DNA of 33,016 nt from JBBRQP01 sp038226175 (GTDB lineage: Bacteria; Cyanobacteriota; Cyanobacteriia; Gloeobacterales; Anthocerotibacteraceae), in contig JBBRQP010000028.1 of the NCBI GenBank assembly GCA_038226175.1, forward strand, positions 1-33,016, in the 5' to 3' direction. Below, in pieces: positions 24,620 to 33,016 of this stretch. The notes below the pieces were generated by a model. The model worked only from the letters and a program-made list of their open reading frames with translations, was not told the origin of the DNA and ran no database searches. Positions within the stretch are counted from its first letter, which is position 1, and each line of letters begins with the position of its first letter. Position numbers and translations under genes: made by a program.

Positions 24620-26626
24620 ATGACCGCGACCTTGACCCCGAAGACCACGGAGCGTTTGGATGAGTTGTGTATCAACACCATTCGTTTTTTGGCCGTAGAT
24701 GCTGTCCAAAAAGCCAATTCCGGCCATCCGGGTTTGCCGATGGGAGCTGCTCCCATGTCCTATGTGCTGTGGACACAGTTTCTCAAGCACAACCCGACCA
24801 ATCCCCAATGGCCTGACCGCGACCGGTTTGTTTTGTCAGCGGGTCATGGGTCGATGTTGATCTATAGCTTGTTGCACCTGACGGGCTACGGCTTGACCAT
24901 TGAGGATCTCAAACAGTTTCGCCAATGGGATAGCTTAACCCCTGGTCATCCCGAAAATTTTGTGACAGCTGGCGTTGAGACAACGACGGGTCCTCTAGGT
25001 CAAGGGGTGGGTAATGCGGTCGGTATGGCGATTGTCGAAGCGCACTTAGCCGCCAAATTTAACCGTCCCGGCTTCCCGATTGTGGATCATTGCACCTATG
25101 TGATTTTGGGTGATGGCTGCAACATGGAAGGCGTTGCCTCTGAAGCGGCTTCTCTGGCGGGTCACTTGGGCTTAGGCAAGCTGATCATGCTTTACGATGA
25201 CAACCATATTTCTATTGATGGCAGCACCGATTTGGCTTTTACCGAAGATGTGGGTATGCGCTACGAAGCCTACGGTTGGCATGTGCAGGTGATCGCTGAT
25301 GGTAATACGGATCTTACCGGAATTGCCCAAGCGATCGAGACAGCCAAATCCGTCACCGATAAGCCCAGCATGATTAAAATTCGCACCACGATTGGCTATG
25401 GTTCACCTAACAAAGCGGGCACCGAAGGTATTCACGGCGCAGCCCTAGGTGAAGCCGAAGTTGCTTTGACCAAAACTAATCTAGGCTGGCCTACCGAACC
25501 CACGTTTTATGTACCCGATGAAGTGTTGACCGAATACCGTAAAGCCATTGATGTTGGTCAAAAAGCTGAAGGTGAATGGCACGAACTGCTAGCCCGTTAC
25601 CAAAAAGAATATCCAGAGTTGGCAGCGGAATACGAGCGCGTAATCTCCGGCAAATTACCCGAAGGTTGGGACGCGGCTCTCGCCACGTTTACCCCTGCCG
25701 ATAAAGGGGTTGCAACCCGGATACATTCGGGCAATGCCCTCAATGCCATGGCTAAAGTCTTGCCCGAGCTGATTGGTGGTTCTGCTGACTTGGCACACTC
25801 CAACATGACCTACTTGAAAGGCTTGCCTGATTACCAAAAAGGTAGTTATGCAGGCCGCAACTTCCGCTATGGTGTGCGTGAACATGGTATGGCAGCCATA
25901 CTCAACGGCATGACTTTGCATAAAGGTGTAATTGCTTATGGGGCAACCTTCCTAGTCTTTAGCGATTACATGCGCGGCGCGATGCGGTTATCGGCTTTGT
26001 CTGGTTTGGGTGTGCCTTATATTTTGACCCATGACTCAATTGGTCAAGGTGAAGATGGCCCGACCCACCAACCGATTGAGACGATTGCTTCGCTACGGGC
26101 CATGCCTGACATGATGGTAATGCGTCCGGCGGATGGTAATGAAACTTCCGGTGCCTGGAAAATCGCGATTGAACGGCGCAATATGCCCACTAGCTTGATC
26201 TTGACCCGTCAAGTTGTACCCAACTTAGCTGGTACTTCGATTGCCGCAGTTGAGAAAGGTGCCTATATCTTGGTCGATTGCGAAGGTACGCCTGAGCTGA
26301 TCTTGATTGGGACAGGTTCAGAAGTCCAACTCGCCGTTGGTGCAGCCCAAGCCCTCAGTAGTGAAGGCCGAAAAGTGCGGGTTGTCTCCATGCCTTGCTG
26401 GGAACTTTTTGAAGAACAAACCCCAGAGTACCGTGACCGTGTGCTACCGCCCGCTGTGACCAAGCGTGTCTCTGTCGAAGCTGCTTCCTCCTTTGGTTGG
26501 GCCAAATACGCTTCGACCAACGTCAGCATTGACACTTTTGGCGCATCGGCACCAGGGCCTGTCTGCATGACAGAATTTGGCTTTACGGTCGATAATGTGA
26601 TCGCCAAAGCTAAGTCGATTCTCTAG
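24620..26626 (+). CDS. tkt: Transketolase
   Basis: Thiamine-diphosphate enzyme that moves two-carbon units between sugar phosphates in the Calvin cycle and pentose phosphate pathway. The 668 residues show the three transketolase domains: the N-terminal TPP part (ANSGHPGLPMGAAPM, LSAGHGSMLIYSLL, GPLGQGVGNAVGMA, and the cofactor motif LGDGCNMEGVASEAASL), the pyrimidine-binding part (FRYGVREHGMAAILNGM, FSDYMRGAMRLSAL, THDSIGQGEDGPTHQPIE), and the C-terminal part (LILIGTGSEVQLAV, RVVSMPCWELFEEQ). ATG 24620 has AGAGGT nearby upstream. It follows prk on the same strand and is closed by a terminator at 26642. Confidence 0.97.
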   Translation: MTATLTPKTTERLDELCINTIRFLAVDAVQKANSGHPGLPMGAAPMSYVLWTQFLKHNPTNPQWPDRDRFVLSAGHGSMLIYSLLHLTGYGLTIEDLKQFRQWDSLTPGHPENFVTAGVETTTGPLGQGVGNAVGMAIVEAHLAAKFNRPGFPIVDHCTYVILGDGCNMEGVASEAASLAGHLGLGKLIMLYDDNHISIDGSTDLAFTEDVGMRYEAYGWHVQVIADGNTDLTGIAQAIETAKSVTDKPSMIKIRTTIGYGSPNKAGTEGIHGAALGEAEVALTKTNLGWPTEPTFYVPDEVLTEYRKAIDVGQKAEGEWHELLARYQKEYPELAAEYERVISGKLPEGWDAALATFTPADKGVATRIHSGNALNAMAKVLPELIGGSADLAHSNMTYLKGLPDYQKGSYAGRNFRYGVREHGMAAILNGMTLHKGVIAYGATFLVFSDYMRGAMRLSALSGLGVPYILTHDSIGQGEDGPTHQPIETIASLRAMPDMMVMRPADGNETSGAWKIAIERRNMPTSLILTRQVVPNLAGTSIAAVEKGAYILVDCEGTPELILIGTGSEVQLAVGAAQALSSEGRKVRVVSMPCWELFEEQTPEYRDRVLPPAVTKRVSVEAASSFGWAKYASTNVSIDTFGASAPGPVCMTEFGFTVDNVIAKAKSIL

Positions 26627-26641
26627 AGTTCACCTCAATCC

Positions 26642-26675
26642 AAAAAACCGCCTTGCGTAATCAGGACGGTTTTTT
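26642..26675 (+). terminator. Rho-independent terminator after transketolase
   Basis: AAAAAACCGCCT pairs with AGGACGGTTTTTT (one bulged A), loop of nine bases, ending in a six-T run. It lies 15 bases past the tkt stop. Confidence 0.8.
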
Positions 26676-26691
26676 GGGGTAAAAACATAAA

Positions 26692-26721
26692 TTAGACTGC
26701 GTGTCTGCCGTTTGCTACGCT
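26692..26721 (+). promoter_or_regulatory. Weak promoter candidate for ppk
   Basis: TTAGAC (26692-26697), an 18-base spacer and TACGCT (26716-26721), just after the tkt terminator and about 25 bases before the ppk ATG. The -10 match is poor. Confidence 0.25.
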
Positions 26722-26746
26722 GGTAACGAAATAAGGCAGCTATCTA

Positions 26747-28765
26747 ATGGAAACCCCTGAGTTGATCAATCGAGAATTAAGCTGGCTAGCATTTAATGAG
26801 CGGGTTTTAGCCCAGGTTATGGATAGTCGCACACCCTTACTCGAACGGCTCAAATTTTTAGGAATTTTTACGACCAATTTAGATGAATATTTCATGATTC
26901 GGGTCGCGGGCATCAAGGAACAATTGGATTCTGAAGTGACCTCGCGTACACCTGATGGTCTTTTGCCTCAAGAGCAATTGCAAGCGATTAACGAACGGCT
27001 GATCCCGATGTTGCACCAACGTTATGCGGCCTATCAAGCTTTGTTGCCAGAGCTTGCCCACCATGGTATTCATATTCTCGAGTATGACCAGTTAGGTGAT
27101 CTGGATCGTCATTGGGTACAAACTTATTTTAAGGAACATATTTTTCCGGTATTGACACCTCTAGGTGTCGGCCCATCGCATCCTTTTCCCTACATGTCTA
27201 ATCTGAGCTTATCGCTCGGGGTTGTGATTCGTGATGCCGAAGCTAACCAACGCTTTGCTCGCATCAAAATCCCTCAGCATTTACTCAAAAGTTTTATTGC
27301 TTTACCGCGAATACATCACTATTTACCCGTCGAACAGGTGATTGCGGCTCATTTGCATCTGTTATTTCCGGGTATGGCCGTCGAAGGTGTGTACAAATTT
27401 CGGGTGACCCGTAACGCCGATATTGAGATTCAAGAAGATGAAGCCGAAGATTTATTGCTGACTATCGAACAAGAACTGCGGCGTAGACGCTTTGGTGAAG
27501 TTGTGCGTCTAGAAGTTAGTGCGCAAATGCCAACAGCACTCCAAGAAGAATTACGCGAAGCTCTAGAATTAGAAGACATTTTTGTCTATACCGTGCCTGG
27601 GCTAATGGACATGAATGCCCTATTTCATCTGGCTAGCCTAGATTTTCCGCAGCTCAAAGAAAGCCCTTTTGTGGCACGAACACCGGAGCGGCTGCTCACC
27701 GAAGACCCCGAGGAAACGATCTTTGACCGAATCCGAGCTGAAGATATTTTGGTGCATCATCCCTACGACAGTTTCACAGGTAGTGTCGAACAGTTTATTC
27801 GGGTGGCAGCGGCTGATCCGCAGGTATTAGCGATCAAACAAACGCTCTATCGCACAGGAGGCGAGGGTTCGGCGATTATTCAAGCCTTGATGGAAGCAGC
27901 GGAGCAGGGTAAACAGGTCGCTGTGTTGGTCGAACTCAAAGCCCGCTTTGATGAAGCGAATAATATCACTTGGGCGCGTGCTCTAGAAAATGCTGGGGTG
28001 CATGTGGTCTACGGACTGCTCGGTCTCAAGACACACTGCAAAGTCGCGCTGGTGGTTCGCCAAGAAGAAGAGGGACTGCGTCGGTATATCCACATTGGTA
28101 CTGGCAACTACAATGCTAAAACCGCCAAACTTTATACGGATTTTGGTCTATTTACCTGTGACCCGCAGATCGGAGCTGATGCCACTGATTTATTCAATTA
28201 CCTGACTGGTTATTCTGCCTTTCGTAACTACCGTAAATTGCTAGTCGCCCCGGTCACGCTACGCTCTCGCCTCGCAGATCTTATCCAACGTGAGACTGAC
28301 TTACATAGTCCAGAAAATCCTGGTCACATCATGCTCAAGATGAATTCATTGGTTGATCCCGCACTGATTGCTTTGCTTTATCAAGCGGCTGAAATAGGGG
28401 TTCAGATTGACTTAGTGATACGGGGCATCTGTTGCCTGCGCCCTACAACCAATATTCAGGTCATCAGTATTGTCGGGCGCTTCCTTGAACATAGTCGGGT
28501 CTTATATTTTCGCTTGGGCGGTGCCGAGGAAGTCTACATAGGCAGTGCTGATTGGATGACGCGTAACCTAGATAAACGGGTTGAAGTGCTCGTACCCATT
28601 ACTGATCCTGGTTTGAAACAAGACTTAATTAGCTATCTCACAAATTCATTGCAAGATACTCGTCGCGCGTGGCGGTTACTAGAAGACGGCAGCTATCAAC
28701 CTTGCCTGCCCCAGGAAAATGAAGCGGCTTACTCGATCCAAGAAACTTTGTTATCTAATGCGTAA
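26747..28765 (+). CDS. ppk: Polyphosphate kinase 1
   Basis: PPK1 reversibly builds polyphosphate from ATP. The 672-residue length is normal. Domains in order: N-terminal helical domain (LINRELSWLAFNERVLAQ, NLDEYFMIRVAGIKEQ), head domain (about 110-310), and two catalytic phospholipase-D-like domains. The phosphorylated His is His449 in YIHIGTGNYNAKTAKLYTD. The second His is probably in the later FLEHSRVLYF segment. VLVELKARFDEANNI and SADWMTRNLDKRVEV are also typical. AAGG lies about ten bases before ATG 26747. It ends convergently with moaE, overlapping by 11 bases. Confidence 0.97.
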   Translation: METPELINRELSWLAFNERVLAQVMDSRTPLLERLKFLGIFTTNLDEYFMIRVAGIKEQLDSEVTSRTPDGLLPQEQLQAINERLIPMLHQRYAAYQALLPELAHHGIHILEYDQLGDLDRHWVQTYFKEHIFPVLTPLGVGPSHPFPYMSNLSLSLGVVIRDAEANQRFARIKIPQHLLKSFIALPRIHHYLPVEQVIAAHLHLLFPGMAVEGVYKFRVTRNADIEIQEDEAEDLLLTIEQELRRRRFGEVVRLEVSAQMPTALQEELREALELEDIFVYTVPGLMDMNALFHLASLDFPQLKESPFVARTPERLLTEDPEETIFDRIRAEDILVHHPYDSFTGSVEQFIRVAAADPQVLAIKQTLYRTGGEGSAIIQALMEAAEQGKQVAVLVELKARFDEANNITWARALENAGVHVVYGLLGLKTHCKVALVVRQEEEGLRRYIHIGTGNYNAKTAKLYTDFGLFTCDPQIGADATDLFNYLTGYSAFRNYRKLLVAPVTLRSRLADLIQRETDLHSPENPGHIMLKMNSLVDPALIALLYQAAEIGVQIDLVIRGICCLRPTTNIQVISIVGRFLEHSRVLYFRLGGAEEVYIGSADWMTRNLDKRVEVLVPITDPGLKQDLISYLTNSLQDTRRAWRLLEDGSYQPCLPQENEAAYSIQETLLSNA

Positions 28766-29207
28766 CATCACACGCGCTGATACTGACCCAGTCGCTACTG
28801 CCATCATGCCAGTGTTCTTTTTTCCAAATCGGAGCTTGATGTTTGAGCGTATCAATCGCCCACTGACAGGCGGCAAAAGCTTCAGCACGATGGGCAGCAC
28901 CAACCGCTACGGCGACACTGATTTCACCAATACCTAATTTGCCTACTCGATGATGAATGACCACGCGATTGATGAGCAGCCATTGTTGGCGGATGGTAGC
29001 GGCGAGTTCCTGAAAAACCTTCAGCGCCATGGGACTATAGGCTTCGTATTCCAGATAGGTAACCGGTCGCCCTGCGGTGTTATTGCGCACAGTGCCTACC
29101 ATCAGCACAACCGCGCCATTAGCTGGATCATCGGTCAGCTCATAGATTTCGGATAAAATTAGCGGAGCCACTTGTAAAACTAATGAATCGGTAAGGGCAG
29201 TAAGCAT
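28755..29207 (-). CDS. moaE: Molybdopterin synthase catalytic subunit MoaE
   Basis: MoaE, with MoaD as sulphur carrier, converts precursor Z to molybdopterin. The 150 residues include VLMVGTVRNNTAGRPV, YLEYEAYSPMA, IHHRVGKLGIGEISVAVAV and AIDTLKHQAPIWKKEHW, in which Lys122 and Lys129 are the expected active-site lysines. No moaD, moaA or moaC lies in the window, so the gene is isolated from its partners. No strong ribosome site precedes ATG 29207. The 3' end overlaps ppk on the opposite strand. Confidence 0.95.
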   Translation of the reverse strand: MLTALTDSLVLQVAPLILSEIYELTDDPANGAVVLMVGTVRNNTAGRPVTYLEYEAYSPMALKVFQELAATIRQQWLLINRVVIHHRVGKLGIGEISVAVAVGAAHRAEAFAACQWAIDTLKHQAPIWKKEHWHDGSSDWVSISACDVTH

Positions 29208-29271
29208 GGCAGCAGGATTACACTCTCTTTAGTATGGCTTGTGGCACTATCGAACGCGCGATTACAGACCA

Positions 29272-30264
29272 TCAAACCGGCAGCGTTTGGATTTTAAGTA
29301 GGATTCTGAGAATACGGCGGTATAAGGTTGTATCGCCTTGCTCCAAAAAGATTTGCGCAGATTGTTGTAGATCTGCTACCGCACCAGCCCGGTCGCCCAA
29401 GTCATATTTTGCGAGCCCGCGTCCAAAATAAGCATCGCCATCTTTGGCCTGTAGCTGTAAAACCTCCGTCCAATCAGCAATGGCGCCGACTCTGTCACCA
29501 CGGTCAAAGCGCGCCGTCCCGCGATTATAATAGGCTTTGCTGTAGGCCGGATCGATGGCAAGAGCAGCACTATACTCAGCAATAGCCTCTTGATAATGAC
29601 CTTGCTCGGCATAGGCAATACCGCGGTTGTAATAGGCTTTGGCAAGTTTAGGATTGAGACGCAACGCCGTTGTGTAGTCATCTAGAGCCGCTTTTTGTTC
29701 TCCTTGCTCAAATCGCAAAACGCCTCGGTTGAGATAGGCTTCGGCATAGGTTGGATTGAGGCTAATCGCTTGTTCGTAATCAGCTCGAGCACCGAGATAG
29801 TCACCACGTTGGTCTTGGGCTATACCCCGGTTGTAATAGGCTTTAGCTAACAAGGGATCTAAACGCAGAGCTTGACTACAGTCCTCAATGGCACCAACTT
29901 TATCTCCCAAACTCAGACGGGCAACCCCACGATTGATATAGGCTTCGGTATAAGTGGGATCAAGATGTAGTGCATTGTTGTAATCATCAATGGCGCCTTG
30001 GCGATCGCCAAGGTCAAAACGATCCACACCCCGATTATTATAGGCTTGGGTATAGAGCGGATTAAGACGTAAAGCTGTAGTGTAATCGGTGAGGGCGTCT
30101 TTTTTTTGGCCTAGCTCAGATTTTTCGATAGCTCGGCTAAAGTAGGTTTCGGAGCCAATCAGATCTATTGTGTAAACCGTATTAGTCGTAGTGGCAGGAG
30201 AAGCGAGAGCAGACAAGGTCAGGAAACTGAGACCAAGTAAACCAACGCAATAGGTTATCTTCAT
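29272..30264 (-). CDS. Exported tetratricopeptide repeat protein
   Basis: A signal peptide (KITYCVGLLGLSFLTLSALA) is followed by about eight 34-residue TPR units from residue about 40 to 315, with repeats of the form AYYNRGIAYAEQGHYQEAIAEYSAALAIDP. Repeats 2-7 are near-uniform. ATG 30264 fits the signal peptide best; an alternative ATG at 30276 adds four residues, and neither has a strong Shine-Dalgarno sequence. TPR solenoids bind proteins or peptides; location should be periplasmic or lumenal. The partner cannot be inferred, as moaE and the Tat-exported gene nearby are not obviously related. Confidence 0.88.
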   Translation of the reverse strand: MKITYCVGLLGLSFLTLSALASPATTTNTVYTIDLIGSETYFSRAIEKSELGQKKDALTDYTTALRLNPLYTQAYNNRGVDRFDLGDRQGAIDDYNNALHLDPTYTEAYINRGVARLSLGDKVGAIEDCSQALRLDPLLAKAYYNRGIAQDQRGDYLGARADYEQAISLNPTYAEAYLNRGVLRFEQGEQKAALDDYTTALRLNPKLAKAYYNRGIAYAEQGHYQEAIAEYSAALAIDPAYSKAYYNRGTARFDRGDRVGAIADWTEVLQLQAKDGDAYFGRGLAKYDLGDRAGAVADLQQSAQIFLEQGDTTLYRRILRILLKIQTLPV

Positions 30265-30276
30265 GGCAATGTCCAT

Positions 30277-30635
30277 AATTAGGTCATCTTTATTGTGAAT
30301 AACAAATTAGTAAAATTCAATTGGCTCTAAGTGCGGCACAAAAAAATTGCTCGATGTTTAGCTTTGACTCAACTCAGATGAATGAAAAAACACAAAAATA
30401 ATTTTAAATAATCCATGCTATTCTATATTTAATCTTGCTTAATAGCATTCTAATCAATCAATTATATGCTTTAGTCAGATCAACCTTAAGTTGAAATTGA
30501 CCTATTATCGCCACAGTGGCAATCAACCTGAGCAATAATAGTTCTCTCTAATCATACCTACTAAATACAGACAAAAAAATATCAGGCGAGAGGTCACACT
30601 GTCCTAATTTTTTACACCCTCATCTAAGGATGGTA
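30277..30635 (+). other. AT-rich divergent intergenic region
   Basis: This stretch of about 360 bases separates the TPR gene (minus) from the Tat-exported gene (plus). It is markedly more AT-rich than its surroundings. It should hold promoters for both, but I saw no convincing -35/-10 pair, no hairpin-T-run and no short gene. The AAGGATGG at 30626-30633 is the ribosome site for ATG 30636. Confidence 0.6.
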
Positions 30636-31772
30636 ATGCTGTCATCACGTCGTCGGTTTCTATTGGGATCAGGTTTAACTTTGGTTGCTACCCAATCTAC
30701 TTTTGCAGCTAATTTTATAGTTAATGGCCGCGTTGTATCCGACCCCAATATTAGTTTGCAAGACCCAGAGTTTGATAAAGTCGGCATCCAAATGACTTGG
30801 CAAGATGATGGCGGAAATTTGTGGGTTGCGCCGATCAATCCTGCAACGGGGGCAATCATACCGACTTCAGGTCAAGGTACCCTGATTGATACAGGGCTTG
30901 CCCCCATTGCGGATACAAAAAATGGTCCGGAATGGGATTATAGCAACGGGCCAACACAGATTGTCTATACCAAGCTCATCAATGGCACACAAGTTTTGGG
31001 CCGCGCGCTGTGGACAGGCAGTCAATGGCAAGCTGGTTTACTAGCCGGGGGTGATGATCGCAGTGCGCCGTTGGCTAGTAAATATCCTCAAGATGGCTTT
31101 ATCAATACCAGTACCATTTATCATGTCGGCGGGGTGCCAACACCGCGCACCCCGATTTCCTTTCGTGACCTAGATGATGCTACTAGTGAAGAGCGCGTCA
31201 GTGACCCAACTGCAATCCAAGGACAATGGGTACAAGGGCAACGTACGGTTATCTGTCAAATTCTGGTTAATTCAGTCTATCAAATCGCCACTTACAATAC
31301 GCTCACAGGAACACTTACCCAACTCACTTTTGATGCAGGCAATAAAAACAATCCTTATATGTGGCAAGCTCCTGAATTTAATAATGAGCTGATATTTTCG
31401 GCTTTGATTGATGAATCTAGCATCGCGGTCTATCGCCTCAAGCGTGATAAGTGGAGCAAGATTAAGACTATTGCCCCTGGCGGCACGGCTAAACCCTACT
31501 ATAATTCGCCCGAACCATTTATCTATGGTGGCAAATCTTACCTATCGTTTACGGCTAATCAACTCTCAGCCCTCAATGGCAAAAGTCCCTCAGATGTGTG
31601 GATCGCAGCGACTGACCCAGCCAATCCACTCCAACGTCGCGTCAGTGATGCAAGCGCTAAAACCCGTAGTGATCCCGAATCTTTAATCCTGACTGGCGGC
31701 CCGGTGATTTATTATGTTGAGATTACTAACACCGACTTGCGCATTTTGCATCGTTGTACCACAGGCTTATGA
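30636..31772 (+). CDS. Tat-exported protein, probable beta-propeller
   Basis: ATG 30636 sits five bases after AAGGA; an in-frame ATG at 30630 is inside that ribosome site and less likely. The N-terminus is a twin-arginine signal (SSRRRFLLGSGLTLVATQS, matching S-R-R-x-F-L, cleavage near TFA). The mature part of about 354 residues consists of repeated beta units with Trp/Asp turns (IQMTWQDDGGNLWVAPINP, EWDYSNGPTQIVYT, YMWQAPEFNNELIFSALID, DVWIAATDPANPLQRRVSD), as in TolB-like or glycosidase propellers. Two Cys lie in the mature part. I do not recognise the family. Its stop overlaps the convergent recQ fragment by six bases. Confidence 0.75.
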   Translation: MLSSRRRFLLGSGLTLVATQSTFAANFIVNGRVVSDPNISLQDPEFDKVGIQMTWQDDGGNLWVAPINPATGAIIPTSGQGTLIDTGLAPIADTKNGPEWDYSNGPTQIVYTKLINGTQVLGRALWTGSQWQAGLLAGGDDRSAPLASKYPQDGFINTSTIYHVGGVPTPRTPISFRDLDDATSEERVSDPTAIQGQWVQGQRTVICQILVNSVYQIATYNTLTGTLTQLTFDAGNKNNPYMWQAPEFNNELIFSALIDESSIAVYRLKRDKWSKIKTIAPGGTAKPYYNSPEPFIYGGKSYLSFTANQLSALNGKSPSDVWIAATDPANPLQRRVSDASAKTRSDPESLILTGGPVIYYVEITNTDLRILHRCTTGL

Positions 31773-32880
31773 ACGGGTACAACGGTCACAGTGTCCACAG
31801 GGTAGGGCGCGATTTTCTCCCAAACTTGTCAGCAAAAATTGCCAGCGGCACTGACGACTATGGGGATAACAGCGCATGGCTCGTAAAGACGCGTTCTCTT
31901 CAACCTGCCAAATCTGGCTTGACTTAGGCTTTAAACGATAATGAAAAGGTGTTTCCCAAACCAAGTTTCCCTGTTGATGCAACAAACTCAGAGCTTGAGC
32001 ATATTGGGGATTTTGCTCTGTGAATTCACTATTGTTAGCAATCAGTCTTTGGGCTAATCGTGCTGCCTGTTGCTGTTGTTGAGTGGCCTGTTGGGTGAAG
32101 TATTGCTGTAGTTTTTGATCGGTGTTCTCAAACCAGCCCGTTGGTTCACTAGCCAACAATAGAGCTGTAGCTAGCTGTCCATCACGTCCGGCGCGACCAA
32201 TCTCCTGAAGATAATCTTCGGTAGTCAAGGGAGCTTCATAATGTACAACCCAACGCACCCGAGGATGGTTGATGCTCATCCCAAAGGCTGAGGTACAAAT
32301 CAGGACTGGGATTTCTTCACTGAGCCACTTTTGCTCCAATTGCCGCCGCGCCAGACTTGCCAAACCCGCATGATAATAACCAATATTGAGGTGTGCTTGC
32401 TCTAGTCGCTGGGCTAAAGTTTCGGCGGTAGCCCGAGAGCGCACATAGACCAACCCACAGGTGCCGGGGTGCATCCCTAAAAATTTAAGCAACTGCTGCC
32501 AACGGCCTTGAGCCGTAAAAACTTGCGCCACAGCTAGATGTAAGTTAGCCCGATACGAACTAAGTTGGACTATTTTGGGTTGCTGCATCTCCAATACTTC
32601 GTAGATACAGGCAATGGTTGCCGGAGTTGCCGTTGCCGTAAAAGCTGCCACGGGCAAACCTAATACCCGGCGCACAGCTCCTAGACGTCGATAAACAGGC
32701 CGAAAACTATTGCCCCAAGTGGCTACACAATGAGCCTCATCAATGACCAAGCGCACTAAATCTAAGCCGCCTAAGCGCGCCCAAAAACTGGGAGCCAAGA
32801 GTCCTTCTGGAGATACATACAACACAGTCCAACGCCCAGCTTCAATACCTTGTAATACTTCAAAGCGTTCTGAGTCACTA
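31767..32880 (-). pseudogene. recQ: RecQ-type DNA helicase, 5' end removed by an IS630-type insertion
   Basis: Surviving helicase parts: motif II VIDEAHCVATWG (DEAH), AFTATATP (motif III), the second RecA-like domain with LVYVRSRATAETLAQRL, YYHAGLA, and LQEIGRAGRDGQ (motif VI), and the zinc-binding Cys set ending LPCGHCDRC. Homology starts abruptly at SDSERFEVLQ; the roughly 90 N-terminal residues with the Q motif and Walker A loop are missing. The open frame runs on to 32945, but those extra residues are encoded by the insertion element. The C-terminus stops after the zinc site, with no winged-helix or HRDC domain, as in short RecQ forms. Without Walker A the fragment cannot be an active helicase. 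Confidence 0.88.
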
Positions 32881-33016
32881 CAGCAATTTTCAAGTGAAAG
32901 AGCTATATTAATTGGACTAAATGGAGAGGGTGATGGGAAAACCATATTCAGTGGATCTGCGCCAACGGATTTTAGCTGCCTACTTCAATAAAGAAGGCTC
33001 ACAACGAATAATTGCC
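32881..33016 (+). mobile_element. IS630-type insertion sequence, left end (continues past the window)
   Basis: The element probably begins at 32881 directly after the TA dinucleotide 32879-32880; IS630 elements duplicate TA on insertion. The terminus starts CAGCAATTTTCAAGTGAAAG. Its transposase starts 52 bases in and is still open at the window's end. The matching right end, second TA and the rest of recQ should lie to the right. Confidence 0.75.
32933..33016 (+). CDS. IS630 family transposase, N-terminal fragment
   Basis: Twenty-eight codons are visible: MGKPYSVDLRQRILAAYFN, then KEGSQRIIA at the edge. The pattern P-Y-S-x-D-L-R and the helix-turn-helix lead-in G-S-Q-R-x-I-A are typical of the N-terminal DNA-binding part of IS630/Tc1-like transposases. 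The catalytic DDE region is outside the window. It runs antisense to the recQ fragment it interrupts. Confidence 0.8.
   Translation, partial: MGKPYSVDLRQRILAAYFNKEGSQRIIA

Noticed and set aside
30000..30010. HIP1-like octamer GCGATCGC
   Set aside because: Only isolated matches were noticed, so it gives no useful taxonomic or structural signal.
29272..30264. Repeat array resembling a CRISPR
   Set aside because: The 102-base periodicity comes from in-frame TPR coding units, not from identical repeats with unique spacers.
32743..32991. Plus-strand frame across the recQ/IS junction
   Set aside because: It is a shadow frame spanning the insertion point, out of phase with the transposase start at 32933.

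Overview
The window looks like chromosomal DNA of a cyanobacterium. Evidence: a phosphoribulokinase gene, a SigF-type sigma factor, an SLH-domain/OprB-type porin, a DUF3370 protein, a YidC carrying the long lumenal insertion seen in cyanobacteria, and a small RnpA-PH-YidC-Jag cluster of cyanobacterial type. Base composition appears moderate and the HIP1 octamer is not abundant. I cannot name the genus. No rRNA, tRNA, CRISPR array or prophage was seen.

Layout. 1-1672: a decayed, accessory-looking edge with a possible transposase remnant, a ribbon-helix-helix protein, a structured stretch ending in a strong terminator, an HNH endonuclease gene that has lost its catalytic core, and a small conserved hypothetical. 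1669-7820 (minus strand): a tightly packed run yqeK-rsfS-rnpA-PH protein-yidC-jag-plsX-fabH-3'-5' exonuclease, joining ribosome silencing, RNase P, membrane protein insertion and fatty acid/phospholipid initiation. 7982-10293 (plus): murC-murB, two consecutive peptidoglycan precursor steps. 10427-12025: a major outer-membrane porin with its own promoter and terminator. 12150-15557 (plus): the least ordinary block, with a sigma-like/transmembrane/SPOR fusion overlapping an RNase HI-nucleoside deoxyribosyltransferase fusion, followed by a secreted protein with three Cys-containing repeats. 15572-18746 (minus): trpE and pyrG. 18794-22522 (minus): a secreted PHB-depolymerase-like esterase, hemC and a DUF3370 protein. 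22763-28765 (plus): a SigF-like sigma factor with a shortened region 3, prk and tkt (Calvin cycle), and ppk (polyphosphate). 28755-30264 (minus): moaE and an eight-TPR exported protein. 30636-31772 (plus): a Tat-exported propeller-like protein. 31767-33016: a recQ gene cut by an IS630-type element whose transposase runs off the right edge.

Most genes are housekeeping. The points most worth following are the sigma-like/SPOR membrane protein, the RNase HI-deoxyribosyltransferase fusion coupled to it, the region-3-deleted sigma factor, the unusual C-terminal cysteine spacing in phosphoribulokinase, and the IS630 insertion in recQ, whose junction can be placed at a TA dinucleotide.
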